Positions 37,099-46,705 are shown, numbered from the stretch's first letter. The stretch: DNA of 64,000 bases from Collimonas arenae (GCF_001584165.1 NZ_CP013233.1:2426620-2490619), one strand, 5' to 3'. Notes: generated from the letters alone by a model not told the origin. Numbers and translations are program-made.

Positions 37099-38343
37099 AT
37101 GCTCAATACGCGAAATTCCCGACCCGATCCAGATTGGCGGAGAGTGACGAATGATCAGCGAATGCCCTGTTTGTCCACCGTTATGCAGTGCGGATTCATG
37201 GCCATCGTCGTGAACCCGCCGCGCCTGCAGCGCGTGACCGATGCCGACGGCCGCAACCGGATCGAAGTCAGCGGCACCTGGCTATTGCGCGTGATCCTGC
37301 CGGATGCCGCCACCTTGCGCCCACAGTTGGCGCAATACGCTAAGGACACCAACGCCAGGTGGGACCTGCGCGCCATCCAGCAGCTGGATGCCGCTGGTGC
37401 GCTATTCCTATGGCGCATGTGGGGACGGCGGCGGCCGGATGTCCTGCTCAAGCCGGAATACGAAGATATTTTCGCCAACCTGGCCACCAAGCCGTTCCCG
37501 GAGCCACCGCCACCACCGCGCGATCGACTGGGATTGCTGGTCAAACTCGGCCAAGGCTTGCTATCGTTCAGCAGAAACCTGTATGCGATCACGATCCTGG
37601 CCGGCAATCTGTTGCTGGATCTGCTCTACCTGCTGCGCCACCCGGCTGATATCCCATGGCGCGAAATTTCCGCCAACATCCACCGCACCGGCAGCCAGGC
37701 GCTGGCAATCACGGCGCTGGTCGGCTTCCTGGTCGGCGTGGTGTTGAGTTACCTGTCGTCGATCCAGTTGAAAAACTACGGCGCCGATGTCTTCATCATC
37801 AACATCCTGGGCCTGGGCATCGTGCGTGAACTGGGCCCGATCCTGGCAGCGATCCTGGTCGCCGGCCGCTCCGGCTCCTCGATGACCGCGCAACTAGGCG
37901 TCATGCGCGTCACCCGCGAACTGGACGCCCTCTCGGCAATGGGCATCTCCCACACCCAACGTCTGGTACTGCCCAAAGTCATCGCACTTGCCATCACGCT
38001 GCCGCTACTGATCATCTGGAGCGACATGGCCGCCCTGTTAGGCGGCATGCTATCGGCCTTCCTCCAGCTAGACATCGGCTACCGCCAGTTCCTGCACGGT
38101 CTCCCCGCCGCCGTGCCCATCGCCAACCTGTGGTTAAGCCTATGCAAAGGCTCCGTATTCGGCATGCTGGTCGCCCTGATCGCCTGCCACTACGGCCTGC
38201 AAATCAAGCCAAACACGGAGAGCTTGGGTGCGAGTACGACTGATTCTGTAGTCACATCAATCACCATCGTCATCATTGTGGATGCGATTTTTGCGGTGAT
38301 TTTTCGAATGTGGGGTTTTAAGAGACGATTAAATATCGATTAG
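37099..38343 (+). CDS. MlaE-like lipid ABC transporter permease with N-terminal STAS-like domain
   Basis: Up to 414 residues; the ATG at 37198 (MAIVVNPPRLQRV) is an equally good start, and neither has a clear ribosome binding site. The first ~130 residues form a STAS-like domain; then a MlaE permease with the conserved loop ELGPILAAILVAGRSGSSM and about five to six membrane helices. Together with the ATPase and MCE genes that follow it would move phospholipid or another lipid between inner and outer membranes. The spacer to the ATPase gene is 855 bp, much longer than normal for this operon, because repeats occupy it. Confidence 0.88.
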   Translation: MLNTRNSRPDPDWRRVTNDQRMPCLSTVMQCGFMAIVVNPPRLQRVTDADGRNRIEVSGTWLLRVILPDAATLRPQLAQYAKDTNARWDLRAIQQLDAAGALFLWRMWGRRRPDVLLKPEYEDIFANLATKPFPEPPPPPRDRLGLLVKLGQGLLSFSRNLYAITILAGNLLLDLLYLLRHPADIPWREISANIHRTGSQALAITALVGFLVGVVLSYLSSIQLKNYGADVFIINILGLGIVRELGPILAAILVAGRSGSSMTAQLGVMRVTRELDALSAMGISHTQRLVLPKVIALAITLPLLIIWSDMAALLGGMLSAFLQLDIGYRQFLHGLPAAVPIANLWLSLCKGSVFGMLVALIACHYGLQIKPNTESLGASTTDSVVTSITIVIIVDAIFAVIFRMWGFKRRLNID

Positions 38344-38348
38344 GGGGG

Positions 38349-38536
38349 TGAAGCAAGAAACGTGACTCGCTGCCGGGCTGCCGCCGGCGGATTCCACGGG
38401 TAGTAGCCATTTTAAGTAGCACCGGATAAACACGACTTATGCGCCACCGCACGCACTCCGTGGTCCGTTAAAAGGGGTCAGAGTAATTTTCGGCGAGACC
38501 CTGCCGAAAAAAAACTCTGACCCCATTTAACTGCGT
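38349..38536. repeat. Interspersed repeat, copy A
   Basis: About 185 bp, starting GAAGCAAGAAACGTGACTCG and ending ATTTAACTGCGT, with a second direct copy about 505 bp further on. Contains a perfect 11-bp inverted repeat GGGGTCAGAGT / ACTCTGACCCC (38474-38484, 38514-38524). The GGGGTCAGAG type of palindrome is a known class of dispersed repeat in proteobacteria, sometimes linked to REP-associated tyrosine transposases; none is encoded here. Confidence 0.8.
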
Positions 38537-38538
38537 GA

Positions 38539-38634
38539 GTTGGTTTTGAGGTTGTTGTTGGTTTTGACGTTGTTGTTGTTGGTTTTGACGTTGTTGTTGT
38601 GTTTTGACGTTGTTGTTGTTGGTTTTGACGTTGC
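38539..38634. repeat. Tandem minisatellite
   Basis: Four to five imperfect units of about 18 bases, TTGTTGTTGGTTTTGACG. On the minus strand this reads as Lys-Thr-Asn/Gln repeats in an open frame, but with no start signal or recognisable domain, so I treat it as non-coding. Likely length-variable between strains. Confidence 0.8.
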
Positions 38635-38702
38635 TTTTGAATTGGCTTTTGACGTCGCTTTTGAAGTTGCCGCTGCTTTTGACTTTTCGCATGCTGACGT
38701 TG

Positions 38703-38795
38703 CCAAATGAGGCGTGCGCCAGTCGAGAATTATGGGACACATGTTTGAGCGCAGCGAGTTTGTGTCCCATCCGACTGGCGCGCGGCTCATTTGGG
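38703..38795. repeat. Large inverted repeat (possible cruciform)
   Basis: Arms CCAAATGAG...GCGCCAGTCG and CGACTGGCGC...CTCATTTGG pair over about 23 bases; an inner stem GGGACACA / TGTGTCCC closes the rest. Just downstream a further perfect 12-bp inverted repeat CTTTCTTTGCTT / AAGCAAAGAAAG spans 38831-38867. Such structures are typical of non-autonomous repeats in Burkholderiales. Confidence 0.75.
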
Positions 38796-38854
38796 GACCC
38801 GCCAACGGCGGGCAACGGCTGTGCGATCGCCTTTCTTTGCTTACTTTCTTTGGC

Positions 38855-39040
38855 GAAGCAAAGAAAGTGAGTAGCTGCCGGGCTACCCCCGGCTAGCATC
38901 AACGGAGTGGTAACCGTATTAAGTAACGACAACCGTTCACTGTAGATGCGCCACCGAACTTACTCCGTGGCCCGTTAAAAGGGGTCAGAGTAATTTTCGC
39001 AAAAAGCCGCGAAAAAAACTCCGACCCCATTTAACTGCGT
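38855..39040. repeat. Interspersed repeat, copy B
   Basis: Direct repeat of copy A, diverged mostly in the middle; the ends (GTGGCCCGTTAAAAGGGGTC and CCCCATTTAACTGCGT) are almost the same. The inner palindrome is GGGGTCAGAGT (38981-38991) / ACTCCGACCCC (39018-39028), with one mismatch relative to copy A. Confidence 0.8.
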
Positions 39041-39102
39041 TGTCGGGGCATCACCGGCAGAGACAAGAAAAAGAAAAAGGCAAAGGCAAAAAAACACACA
39101 GC

Positions 39103-39137
39103 AGAAAGCAGAAAGCAGAAAGCAGAAAGCAGAAAGC
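39103..39137. repeat. Simple tandem repeat (AGAAAGC)5
   Basis: Five perfect 7-base units, 62 bases before the GTG start of the ATPase gene. A slippage-prone tract at this place could alter spacing of a promoter or leader. Confidence 0.85.
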
Positions 39138-39198
39138 AACAATATAGAAAAGATTTTAGAAAAACGTAATCGTAAAAATCTTCTAGCGGGCAAAAAAA

Positions 39199-40011
39199 GT
39201 GGACACCCCAACCGTCATCATCGACATCAACGCCGTATGGACCCAATACGGCAACACCATCATCCACCGCGACCTCACGCTCAGCGTGAATTATGGCGAA
39301 GTGATGGCCATCATCGGCGGCTCCGGCAGCGGCAAGACCACCCTGCTCCGCCTGATGCTCGGCCTCGAAGCGCCCAGCCGGGGCACCATCAAGGTATTCG
39401 GCATCCCCCTCCAAGGCTGTGCCGCCAGCGACCTGCGCCAGACGCGCAACCGCTGGGGCGTGCTGTTCCAGGAAGGCGCGCTGTTCTCCGCACTCAGCGT
39501 GTTCGACAACGTCGCCCTGCCGTTGCGCGAACTCAAGGCCCTGCCCGAAGATGTCATCCGCGAACTGGTGATGATGAAGCTTGATCTGGTCGAAATCGAC
39601 GCCATGAGCGCCAACAAGATGCCCGCCGAACTGTCCGGCGGCATGGTCAAGCGCGTCGCCCTGGCTCGCGCGCTCGCGCTCAATCCTGAACTGCTATTCC
39701 TCGACGAACCCACCGCTGGCCTCGATCCAGAACGCAGCCACGGCTTCGTGCAACTGATCGAATCGCTGCGACGCGCGCTGAACCTCACCGTGGTGATGGT
39801 GACCCATGATGTCGACACCCTGCTGGCCCTGTCCGACCGGGTTGCCGTCCTCGCCAACCAGCAGTTGCTGACGGTCGGCCCGCTATGGGACATCGTGCAC
39901 CATCCAGATCCGTTCGTGCAGAATTTCTTCCTCGGCCACATCAAGCGCTGTGAACAGGAAAACATCAAGGATTTCCGCGACAAGATGGGCGTCGGCCTCC
40001 ATGCCGCGTAA
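39199..40011 (+). CDS. MlaF-like lipid ABC transporter ATPase
   Basis: 270 residues, GTG start (VDTPTVIIDINAVW). Walker A GGSGSGKTTL near residue 40, signature LSGGMVKRVALARAL, Walker B LLFLDEPTAGLDP and H-loop THDVD. Energises lipid movement by the permease at 37.1-38.3 kb. Unusually long C-terminal tail after the core, ending DKMGVGLHAA. It is 18 bases upstream of the MCE gene, so those two are one transcription unit. Confidence 0.9.
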   Translation: MDTPTVIIDINAVWTQYGNTIIHRDLTLSVNYGEVMAIIGGSGSGKTTLLRLMLGLEAPSRGTIKVFGIPLQGCAASDLRQTRNRWGVLFQEGALFSALSVFDNVALPLRELKALPEDVIRELVMMKLDLVEIDAMSANKMPAELSGGMVKRVALARALALNPELLFLDEPTAGLDPERSHGFVQLIESLRRALNLTVVMVTHDVDTLLALSDRVAVLANQQLLTVGPLWDIVHHPDPFVQNFFLGHIKRCEQENIKDFRDKMGVGLHAA

Positions 40012-40029
40012 GACACAAGGAGATACTCA

Positions 40030-40958
40030 ATGGAAAATCGCGCCCATGCCCTGTCCGCCGGCCTGTTCCTGGTGCTGCTCTGCATCGGATTGATATTCGT
40101 TGCAATCCGTCTGAACGGCGACACCGTTGACCAGCAGGATTATCTGCTGCTGTCGCGGACGCCCGTCTCCGGCTTAAACCGCAACGCCCGGTAAGGTTGC
40201 GCGGCGTAGATGTCGGCAAGGTCAAGGATATCCAGTTTTCGCCGACCGATCCGCACCTGATCCTGGTCAAGATCAGCGTCGATAAAGGCACCCCGATCAA
40301 TCAAGGCACCTATGCGCAACTGAGCTATCTCGGCATTACCGGACTTTCCTTCGTGCAGTTGGACGACGATGGCAGCAAGCCGGAAAAACTGGCGCTCAAC
40401 TCCGACGAAATCGGCCGCATCGAAATGCGCCCCTCGTTTTTTGACCAGGTCGGCAATTCTGGCCAGGAACTGTTGCGCGACACTGGTCAAGCGGCAAAGC
40501 GCTTGAACAAACTGCTCGATGACGACAACCTGGCAGAATTGTCGGCGACCATCAGCAATCTCAAGACCGCATCAGGCCGCATCGCCGATCTCGCCGCCGA
40601 ATTGCAACCGACGCTGAAGACGCTACCTGGTATCAGCGCCCACGCCGACAAGGCCCTGGCGCGCGTCGATCCGCTGCTGGCCAACCTGAACAGCCTGACG
40701 CAGGAAGTCCGTACCCGGGTCGATACGCTCGACCGTGTCGGCCGTACCGCGGACGATCTCAGCCAGGCCAGTCAGGACCTGAAGGACACGCTGCCGCCGC
40801 TGCGCGGCATGATCACCGATTTTTCGCACAGCTCCCATACTCTGGATCACGTGCTGTCGGATGTCCAGCAGCAGCCCCAAAGCCTGTTGTTCGGCCGCAC
40901 GCCGGTGCCACCCGGGCCGGGCGAGAATGGATTTTCCACGCCCACAGCAACACGTTGA
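40030..40958 (+). CDS. MCE (MlaD-like) lipid-binding protein, one frameshift
   Basis: The ATG at 40030 follows AAGGAG. It opens with a membrane anchor (AGLFLVLLCIGLIFVAI), then the MCE domain. The frame stops after AAC-CGC near 40180, while the next frame continues VRLRGVDVGKVKDIQFSP, the heart of the MCE domain. One extra C in AACC (about 40180) restores a continuous 309-residue protein (SGLNPQRPVRLRGVD). The C-terminal half is a long helical region (residues ~160-280) as in periplasm-spanning MCE proteins. The auxiliary lipoprotein gene that often follows is missing here. Confidence 0.85.
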
Positions 40959-41575
40959 CGGATGACATCAAATCCCGCGAAATCCTGTTCCTGCGCACGC
41001 CTGAAGTCAAGGAGCGTCTGCGCCCGGCGCTTGCTCCTGGCAATAACGACAAGACCATGGTAGCGCCGATCACTGTTGAGCGCACTACTAACGTAAAAGC
41101 GACCATTGAGGGCCAGATCAAACAGCGTGCTTGCAATACCCACATAACAGAAATATCGCTGAGCATCTCAAAAAATCAGATCATGCGCACCAACCGATAG
41201 ATTTCGACATGCTGATCGTTGACCGTTTTTACGCTCGACGGGATGCTACCGAAACGTCCACATTGAACACTATGCTTCCCAGCAGTGCGCTGCGTTGCCA
41301 AGTCCAAGAAAACGTAGCCGCGCTCCGTAATCTGCTTGACCACTTCAAACGTGAACTCGTCGCTACCGCATTTACTGCTGACCATATCTCTTGTTTCCCT
41401 AAATCATAGTCTGGAGAGCACCTCGGTTACCGATGGTGAATCATAATTGCCTCGCTCCACTCGACAAAAGGCGAGGCTATAGATATTCCATGCCTCTCAG
41501 AAAATGCCACTCGCACTCAATACATATCGATGCCATTAAAGGTGGAAACGGATCTTTCAGATAGGAGAAGAAAAT
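40959..41575. other. 617-bp spacer before the toxin gene
   Basis: Transition from G/C-rich housekeeping DNA to A/T-rich accessory DNA. One doubtful minus-strand ORF lies at 41176-41385. A hairpin GCCTCGC / GCGAGGC (41449-41455, 41471-41477) precedes the toxin gene by about 100 bases. No transposase, integrase or tRNA was recognised at this boundary. Confidence 0.5.
41176..41385 (-). CDS. Doubtful small protein, 69 residues
   Basis: Starts MVSSKCGSDEFTFEVVKQIT and is strand-rich towards its end (QHVEIYRLVRMI). A weak purine stretch precedes the ATG. Composition looks coding but I recognise no family; it may be a remnant. Confidence 0.3.
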   Translation of the reverse strand: MVSSKCGSDEFTFEVVKQITERGYVFLDLATQRTAGKHSVQCGRFGSIPSSVKTVNDQHVEIYRLVRMI

Positions 41576-43537
41576 ATGTCAAACAGAAATCAAAAGATGT
41601 CGCGTTACGTTGGAATCTCGCTACTAACCTTCAGTTGCTTTGTTTTCATACCCGCTGCGGGAGCCGGTCAACCTCTAGCAACGACATATCCAAATGGAGA
41701 AATATATAACTACCCGATTCGGTCCATCATCAGTTTCGCTTCGTCGGTTGATGTGATCGGATCAAAGTTGGCCCAATCATTGTCTTCATCTGTTTTTCAG
41801 GGAGAGTCATTAGACGAGAAAACCTTGGGTAGCAGTTTCGGCGGCCGCCATAATACAACGCTGACTTACTTGGATGGGGCCACGATTCTTTCAAACGTCA
41901 ATTCCTTGAAGAGGTCAAAAATCCTGCTAGATGCAGGCGTTCCGCTGTTAATTAGAGTCGATCGCAACCAACTTGAAGTGGGAAAGCAAGTAGCAGCTTT
42001 ATTTGGCGTATCAATACGCTCAGGCTATATGTTACTCAGCAAAGACGGCCCGGCAAAATTGACGGTATTCAATTTACAGGCGCCGGACAACACAGCAATC
42101 CCGAACGGACTGATGCAAGCGCTTGGTGCGGTGAAACAAAAAAATGTCCTGCCCAGTCTGCGTGCGAATATCCGGGCTCTGGAAACAGATCAGGTTGGTA
42201 TCCCCAAAGTCACGCTGAATTTGAATTCAGCTGATGTAACCGGCCAAATAGTATCGATAGTCAATCTAGATTTAATCAGAAGTGCATCCAGAGGCAACGA
42301 CAAAAAATTTATCGTGGTAAAAGCGACGCCAACGGTCAGATCAACGCGTAATGGTGTGGTGATAGGCTCGGCGCCCAATAATAATCTCTGGGGGGCATAC
42401 CTGCCTCATCAATATAGTATTTCCCATGAAGTAAGCGGAACAGCGCTCACGCCTATTCTTGTCAGCTCTGATCCGCCAAGCGATTCTCGCACTGAATTTA
42501 CCTATACCGAGACCAAGACACATGGATTCACTATCGGAGGATCATTTGGTGCCGAGGGTGGCGGAGAACACACTGATAAATGGAAATATATTGCCAAGAC
42601 CCCATTTAATATCAATGCAGGAATCTCTTACACCAACACCAAGACGCTGACCAATATTTTCAAGGACTATTCTTTGTTGGCCGCGCCAGCAATTGGCAAA
42701 ATCAAGTGGGATTTGTTTATCGATCCCAAGCTGAAATTCGTTTTGGTGGAACGTGAAACGGCAGGACTCCCAACCTTGAATGAAAACCGAATGACACCAA
42801 TGATGAGATCAGCATCTATGGAAACCTATTCCACGTGGGAGCTACCTGGAAACTATGAGGGATTGGCGACCCTGAAAATCGGAGGCGGCTATATTCTTGA
42901 TCGACGTGAATGGTGGTACGACCGATCGGACGTAAAACGTCGATACGAGACAGACACCTTCGAGACTCTGGACGATATCATATTGGATTTCGGTAGCCCG
43001 TATCTCACGCGCGAGATGACGGTGCTTATTCGTTCGGCTGACGGACATGGCAAGTGTGTCGGCGATCAATCTGGTCAAGCGAAACTGCTTAGCTGTAGTC
43101 CCGCAGATAAAAGCCAATTATGGGGCCTGGACTCCGAAAGCCGATATGTCAACCGACTCAGCGGAAAATGTCTTACCGCGGACGTTCAATCCGGAGAGTT
43201 AAAAACGGCCGCATGCGGCATCGACAATGCACAGCAATGGGATTGGCGAGCCGATCGCATACATTCCCGTTATGACCGCAATTGGCGGCTTTACTCAACC
43301 GCCGATATGCTCAAAGTTATCCCTGATAGCTCAATGCTATTCGAAGACATTCCACTGAATTCCTTCAATAGACTCAATATCCCCTGGGCAAGTTATCCTG
43401 GCGCCCCGTCTGCCAACGATGTCATGCCCAATCTCAATGGCCCGTCGCCTCAGATCAGCCCCGATTGGATTGGAAAATATCATGCCGCAGATGCTCGTCA
43501 AAGATGGAATATAGAGATACTGCGTGACGGTATTTGA
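41576..43537 (+). CDS. Secreted pore-forming cytolysin (leukocidin/VCC-like) with ricin-type beta-trefoil domain
   Basis: 653 residues; TAGGAG lies 8 bases before the ATG. Signal peptide to about residue 30 (ends AAGAG). Residues ~30-200 would be a pro-region. Residues ~240-460 resemble the cytolysin core of Vibrio cholerae cytolysin: LWGAYLPHQYSISHEVSG, a glycine-rich alternating stem (TKTHGFTIGGSFGAEGGG), and WDLFIDPKLKFVLVERETAG. Residues ~475-560 are a beta-trefoil lectin with GKCVGD, GKCLTAD and paired Q-x-W boxes (SQLWGL, AQQWDW), spaced much as in the V. cholerae protein; a last QRWNI lies at the C-terminus. It would be secreted, bind glycans and insert a beta-barrel in eukaryotic membranes. 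Base composition is clearly more A/T-rich than upstream genes, suggesting acquisition. No dedicated exporter or immunity gene is nearby. Confidence 0.75.
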   Translation: MSNRNQKMSRYVGISLLTFSCFVFIPAAGAGQPLATTYPNGEIYNYPIRSIISFASSVDVIGSKLAQSLSSSVFQGESLDEKTLGSSFGGRHNTTLTYLDGATILSNVNSLKRSKILLDAGVPLLIRVDRNQLEVGKQVAALFGVSIRSGYMLLSKDGPAKLTVFNLQAPDNTAIPNGLMQALGAVKQKNVLPSLRANIRALETDQVGIPKVTLNLNSADVTGQIVSIVNLDLIRSASRGNDKKFIVVKATPTVRSTRNGVVIGSAPNNNLWGAYLPHQYSISHEVSGTALTPILVSSDPPSDSRTEFTYTETKTHGFTIGGSFGAEGGGEHTDKWKYIAKTPFNINAGISYTNTKTLTNIFKDYSLLAAPAIGKIKWDLFIDPKLKFVLVERETAGLPTLNENRMTPMMRSASMETYSTWELPGNYEGLATLKIGGGYILDRREWWYDRSDVKRRYETDTFETLDDIILDFGSPYLTREMTVLIRSADGHGKCVGDQSGQAKLLSCSPADKSQLWGLDSESRYVNRLSGKCLTADVQSGELKTAACGIDNAQQWDWRADRIHSRYDRNWRLYSTADMLKVIPDSSMLFEDIPLNSFNRLNIPWASYPGAPSANDVMPNLNGPSPQISPDWIGKYHAADARQRWNIEILRDGI

Positions 43538-43752
43538 AAAGACGCCGAGATGATGATAAGGCCTGTTAGATATAGGGGTTTCGACTTGATCGGACATCAG
43601 GCCTTGCCAAAGGGTGACGTTATCCAATTTGATAGAAGTGGGCATCTTTACCAGATCAACCAACGCGTAAACGCCCAGGAAAAGCACCAATTTGTCCGTA
43701 GAGGATGACTTGCGAAATTGGGCATTCAGCCCGCGCGGCGCCGCGATGTCGT

Positions 43753-45186
43753 TCAAGCTATTTCGGTGAGGATCGCTTTGACGCGATCCAGCGCCGGATC
43801 GATATCGAGCGTCTCGATCGCCCCGTACCCGAAGAGCAATCCTGGCGTCGGTGCAAGGCGTGATAAAACATGTCAATCGTGTACAGACCAACATCGACCC
43901 GCCGCGCCAGCCTGAGCAGCAAGGCCAAATCGATTTTCCGAGTTGTCAGCGCGGTCAGATGGAAACCGGCGGTGGCCGGCACCGGCTGTAACCATGGGGC
44001 CAGATCACCAGTAAGCCGCGATAACAGGTTTTCGCGACGACTGGCGTACAGGGTGTGGCAACGCCGGATGTGTTTTTGCAGATAGCCGTCATCGATGAAC
44101 TTGGCCAGCGCCCATTGCATCATGGTCGGCGCATGCCAGTCGCACAGATGCTTGGCGACAGTCACCGCTTCCCGTATCGCGGATGGAGCAATCAGGTAGC
44201 CGATGCGCAATTCCGGCAGCATGACTTTGGAAAACGTCCCGACGAAAGCAACCAGACCTTCACTGTCCATGCTCTGCAAGGAATCCGTTGGTCGCCCTCA
44301 TAGCGGAATTCACTGTCGTAGTCGTCTTCAATGATGATCGCGCCGAGCTCGCTGGCGCGCTTGAGCAATGCTTTACGGCGCGCCACACTCATCGGCATGC
44401 CAAGTGGGAACTGATGCGCCGGCGTGACATAAATCAGGCAGGTTCCATCGGGAATCTGCTCGACCAACATGCCCTCCTCGTCCACCGGAATGCAGACAAC
44501 ATTCGCGCCCTGGCTGGCAAACGTCATGCGCGCCGGCGGATACCCTGGATCTTCGATCGCCACCGTACTCCCGGGCGCGAGCAACACGCGTGCGATCAGA
44601 TCGATAGCCTGCTGTGCACCATTGGTGACCAGCACATCGACCGGACCACACTGCACGCCCCGGGCGAACGCCGCATGGCGCGCGATCGCCTCGCGCAAGA
44701 CCGGCAGTCCTTCCGGCTCTGCATAAAATCCACGGGCGGCATGGCTCTTGCGCAAGCCGTGCAGCACGCACTGGCGCCATTCCGTTAACGGAAAATGGCT
44801 TTTTGCGGCGCCACCCAAAAAATCATAGGCCGAGCGTCTTTCCGGTCTTGGAGGTGGTAACGGTATGGAGCGCCCCAACCAATCATTCAGCGTCGCACCG
44901 CCGCAAGATCCTTGGCAGCGAGGCGGCGCGAAATTGGCGGCAGCGGCAACGCTGAGTTAACAAAAGTGCCGGCACCAATCTGGCCAACCAGCAGCTTGTC
45001 CATGGTCAATCGCGCGTAAGCGTCCGACACGGTCTTGCGCGACACGCCCAATTGCTGGGCAAGCAAGCGCGACGGCGGCACCTGTTCACCGGCAGCCAGG
45101 CGTCCCGATTGAATCCCCTCCTTGATCTGGCGATAAACCTGCCCCGCCAGATCCCGTTCGCCGTCGATGACGATGTGCAATTCCAT
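43753..45186 (-). CDS. MocR-family (GntR-aminotransferase) transcription regulator, three frameshifts
   Basis: Start ATG at 45186 (MELHIVIDGERDLAGQVY). N-terminal winged helix (PPSRLLAQQLGVSRKTVSDA), then a type I aminotransferase-like domain (DDYDSEFRYEG; PLP lysine in GTFSKVMLPELRIGYL). The frame breaks near 44895, 44294 and 43854. Restoring one base at each gives LNDWLGRSIP, YEGRPTDSLQSMDSEG and TPGLLFGYGAIETLD, and a normal 478-residue protein ending at TGA 43753-43755. Members bind PLP and usually control a neighbouring divergent gene, here the AhpD-like gene at 45389. A pattern this clean suggests sequencing error. Confidence 0.85.
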
Positions 45187-45388
45187 AAACACCCCAGATA
45201 TCCAAATTCGACAAGCAGTGCAGGTCAAAGACCTGGCTCCCTGAGTCAAGCCTCGTGTTTTAGCATGCCGGTACAAGCTGTGCAAATCCCCGATTTGAAT
45301 GGACTCCTGCTTTTTTGCGAAATTGGATATCCTACGGCGAGTGACGCACTCCTATCATGCAATCTCCCGCCACACACAGGAGAACATC

Positions 45389-45829
45389 TTGGAACAACGT
45401 CTCGATTTCTACAAAGCCTCGCCCGATGCTCTGAAAGCCATGATCGCGCTAGAAAACGCGGTCGGAAAGATGGGACTGGAGCCATCGCTGCTAGAGTTGG
45501 TCAAGCTGCGCGCCTCGCAGATCAATGGCTGCGCATTCTGCGTCGATATGCATGCCGCTGATGCCCGCAAGGCCGGCGAAACCGAACGCCGCTTGTATGC
45601 GGTCTCGGTCTGGCGCGAAACGCCATTTTTCACGGAACGGGAACGGGCCGCCCTGGCCTGGACCGAATCGCTGACGCTAATCTCGCAAACACACGCGTCA
45701 GACGTCGATTACGCACTGCTGCGCAGCCAGTTCAACGATGCTGAAATGGTCAACCTGAGCCTGGCCATTAATACCATCAATAGCTGGAATCGCCTTGCCA
45801 TCGGCTTTCGCATGATGCCGGCAGTCTGA
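45389..45829 (+). CDS. AhpD-like carboxymuconolactone decarboxylase family protein
   Basis: 146 residues. The start is TTG at 45389, chosen because CACAGGAGAACATC precedes it directly; the longer frame has no such signal. Peroxidatic motif NGCAFCVDMHAADARKAGE contains CxxC and the distal histidine of AhpD-type alkylhydroperoxidases. Divergent MocR regulator genes next to this family are a common arrangement, so the MocR protein probably controls it. It would deal with organic peroxides or reactive small molecules in the cytoplasm. Confidence 0.85.
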   Translation: MEQRLDFYKASPDALKAMIALENAVGKMGLEPSLLELVKLRASQINGCAFCVDMHAADARKAGETERRLYAVSVWRETPFFTERERAALAWTESLTLISQTHASDVDYALLRSQFNDAEMVNLSLAINTINSWNRLAIGFRMMPAV

Positions 45830-46057
45830 GGAGGAGGAATGGAGATGAGGCAATCGCCGCACTTGACGTAGGCGATGTCTCTACTGGCGATCTCGGCAGA
45901 ATCGTTTGGCCACGACGCGCAACTTGGGGATGCCGTTGTCACCATCCTGCAGAACCAGCCGCAACGGGATGAGTCAGAAAAAAACGCGATCGTTATCGTA
46001 TCGTATGGCCCCGACCACAGATTGCCATTCCCATTTCAACACAACAGATACCAAAAG

Positions 46058-46339
46058 CTATTTACTCGGTTCCTCAGACCACGTTCCTTTAATCAGGGCC
46101 GGCGCGCCCGGATTTTCCGGATAGTCGCCTCCAACCGCTGGCAACCGGCTGCTCTTGGAGCGCAAAACACTACTCCTGACAACAGCCGGCTCCCGTGCCA
46201 ATTTCCTTGCCCCAGAAAACACACCAATACACACCACCGCGACTAGTGCACAGATAATGATGCGATCGAAGGTAACGCGACCGTATTGATAAAAGTCCAC
46301 TTTGATGCGATGAAACCTGGCTGTTGTGAAGCTTGTCAT
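46058..46339 (-). pseudogene. Degenerate second Flp pilin copy
   Basis: 93 codons; AAGGAAAT precedes the ATG. The N-terminus matches the intact pilin at 59557-59847: FTTARFHRIK against LTTVKFHRIK, and IIICALVAVVCIGVFSG against IIIVALVAVVSIGVFSS. The prepilin processing region is altered: the intact gene has G-QGMSEY, here G-RVTFDR, so the +5 glutamate is aspartate and the following tyrosine is arginine. The C-terminal half is unrelated. Its upstream region is also a copy of the pilin promoter region. It lies at the far end of the Tad locus after tadC. Either a decaying duplicate or a diverged minor pilin. Confidence 0.7.
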
Positions 46340-46705
46340 GGGATTTCCTTTTCCCCTCGCCGGTTTTCGAGGGATGATCTCTATTAAAACGCATCAATTT
46401 TCCTGAACGCGTCCAACTGTTCTGGTGCTACTCGCGCCAAACAATTTCTATCGAACAAGAAAAATGAATGTTAAAAAAGACATCATTTCAGAAATCAAAA
46501 TAACAAGATATAGGAATTGTCCTAGCCAAACGACTGATTAGATAGTTTCTTGCCTACCGGCCATTCGCATGCCAGTCGAAGACAAACAAATCAAAGAGCG
46601 GAATACTGTTGTGACATTGGATGCCACCCGTACCAACACTTTCCTGAAAACACGAAGTCAGATTGAGCAACCGCCCTAGGAATCGTATGAGCAGCATTCA
46701 CTTCA
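46340..46705. other. Spacer between degenerate pilin and tadC
   Basis: Holds the duplicated pilin leader at 46470-46524. The rest (46526-46705) shows no gene or terminator. Confidence 0.5.
46470..46524 (-). promoter_or_regulatory. Copy of the pilin promoter region
   Basis: About 45 bases are nearly identical to 59976-60020, including CATCATTTCAGAAATCAAAA and the arms TAGGA / TCCTA (46511-46515, 46520-46524). A possible -35 TTGATT (minus, 46493-46498) is followed after 17 bases by TTTAAC, a poor -10. The palindrome sits 12 bases upstream of the -35. Confidence 0.5.

Noticed and set aside
38714..38896. Plus-strand ORF with FFGEAKK and FERSEFVSHP
   Set aside because: These strings are frequent false translations of Burkholderiales interspersed repeats.
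38468..38932. Asn/Gln/Lys/Thr-rich ORF on the minus strand
   Set aside because: It is a translation of a DNA minisatellite and interspersed repeats, with no start signals.
43538..43752. Minus-strand frame reading SSSTDKLVLFLGVYALVDLVKM
   Set aside because: Looks protein-like but has no usable start, overlaps the MocR and toxin ends and matches no family I can name.
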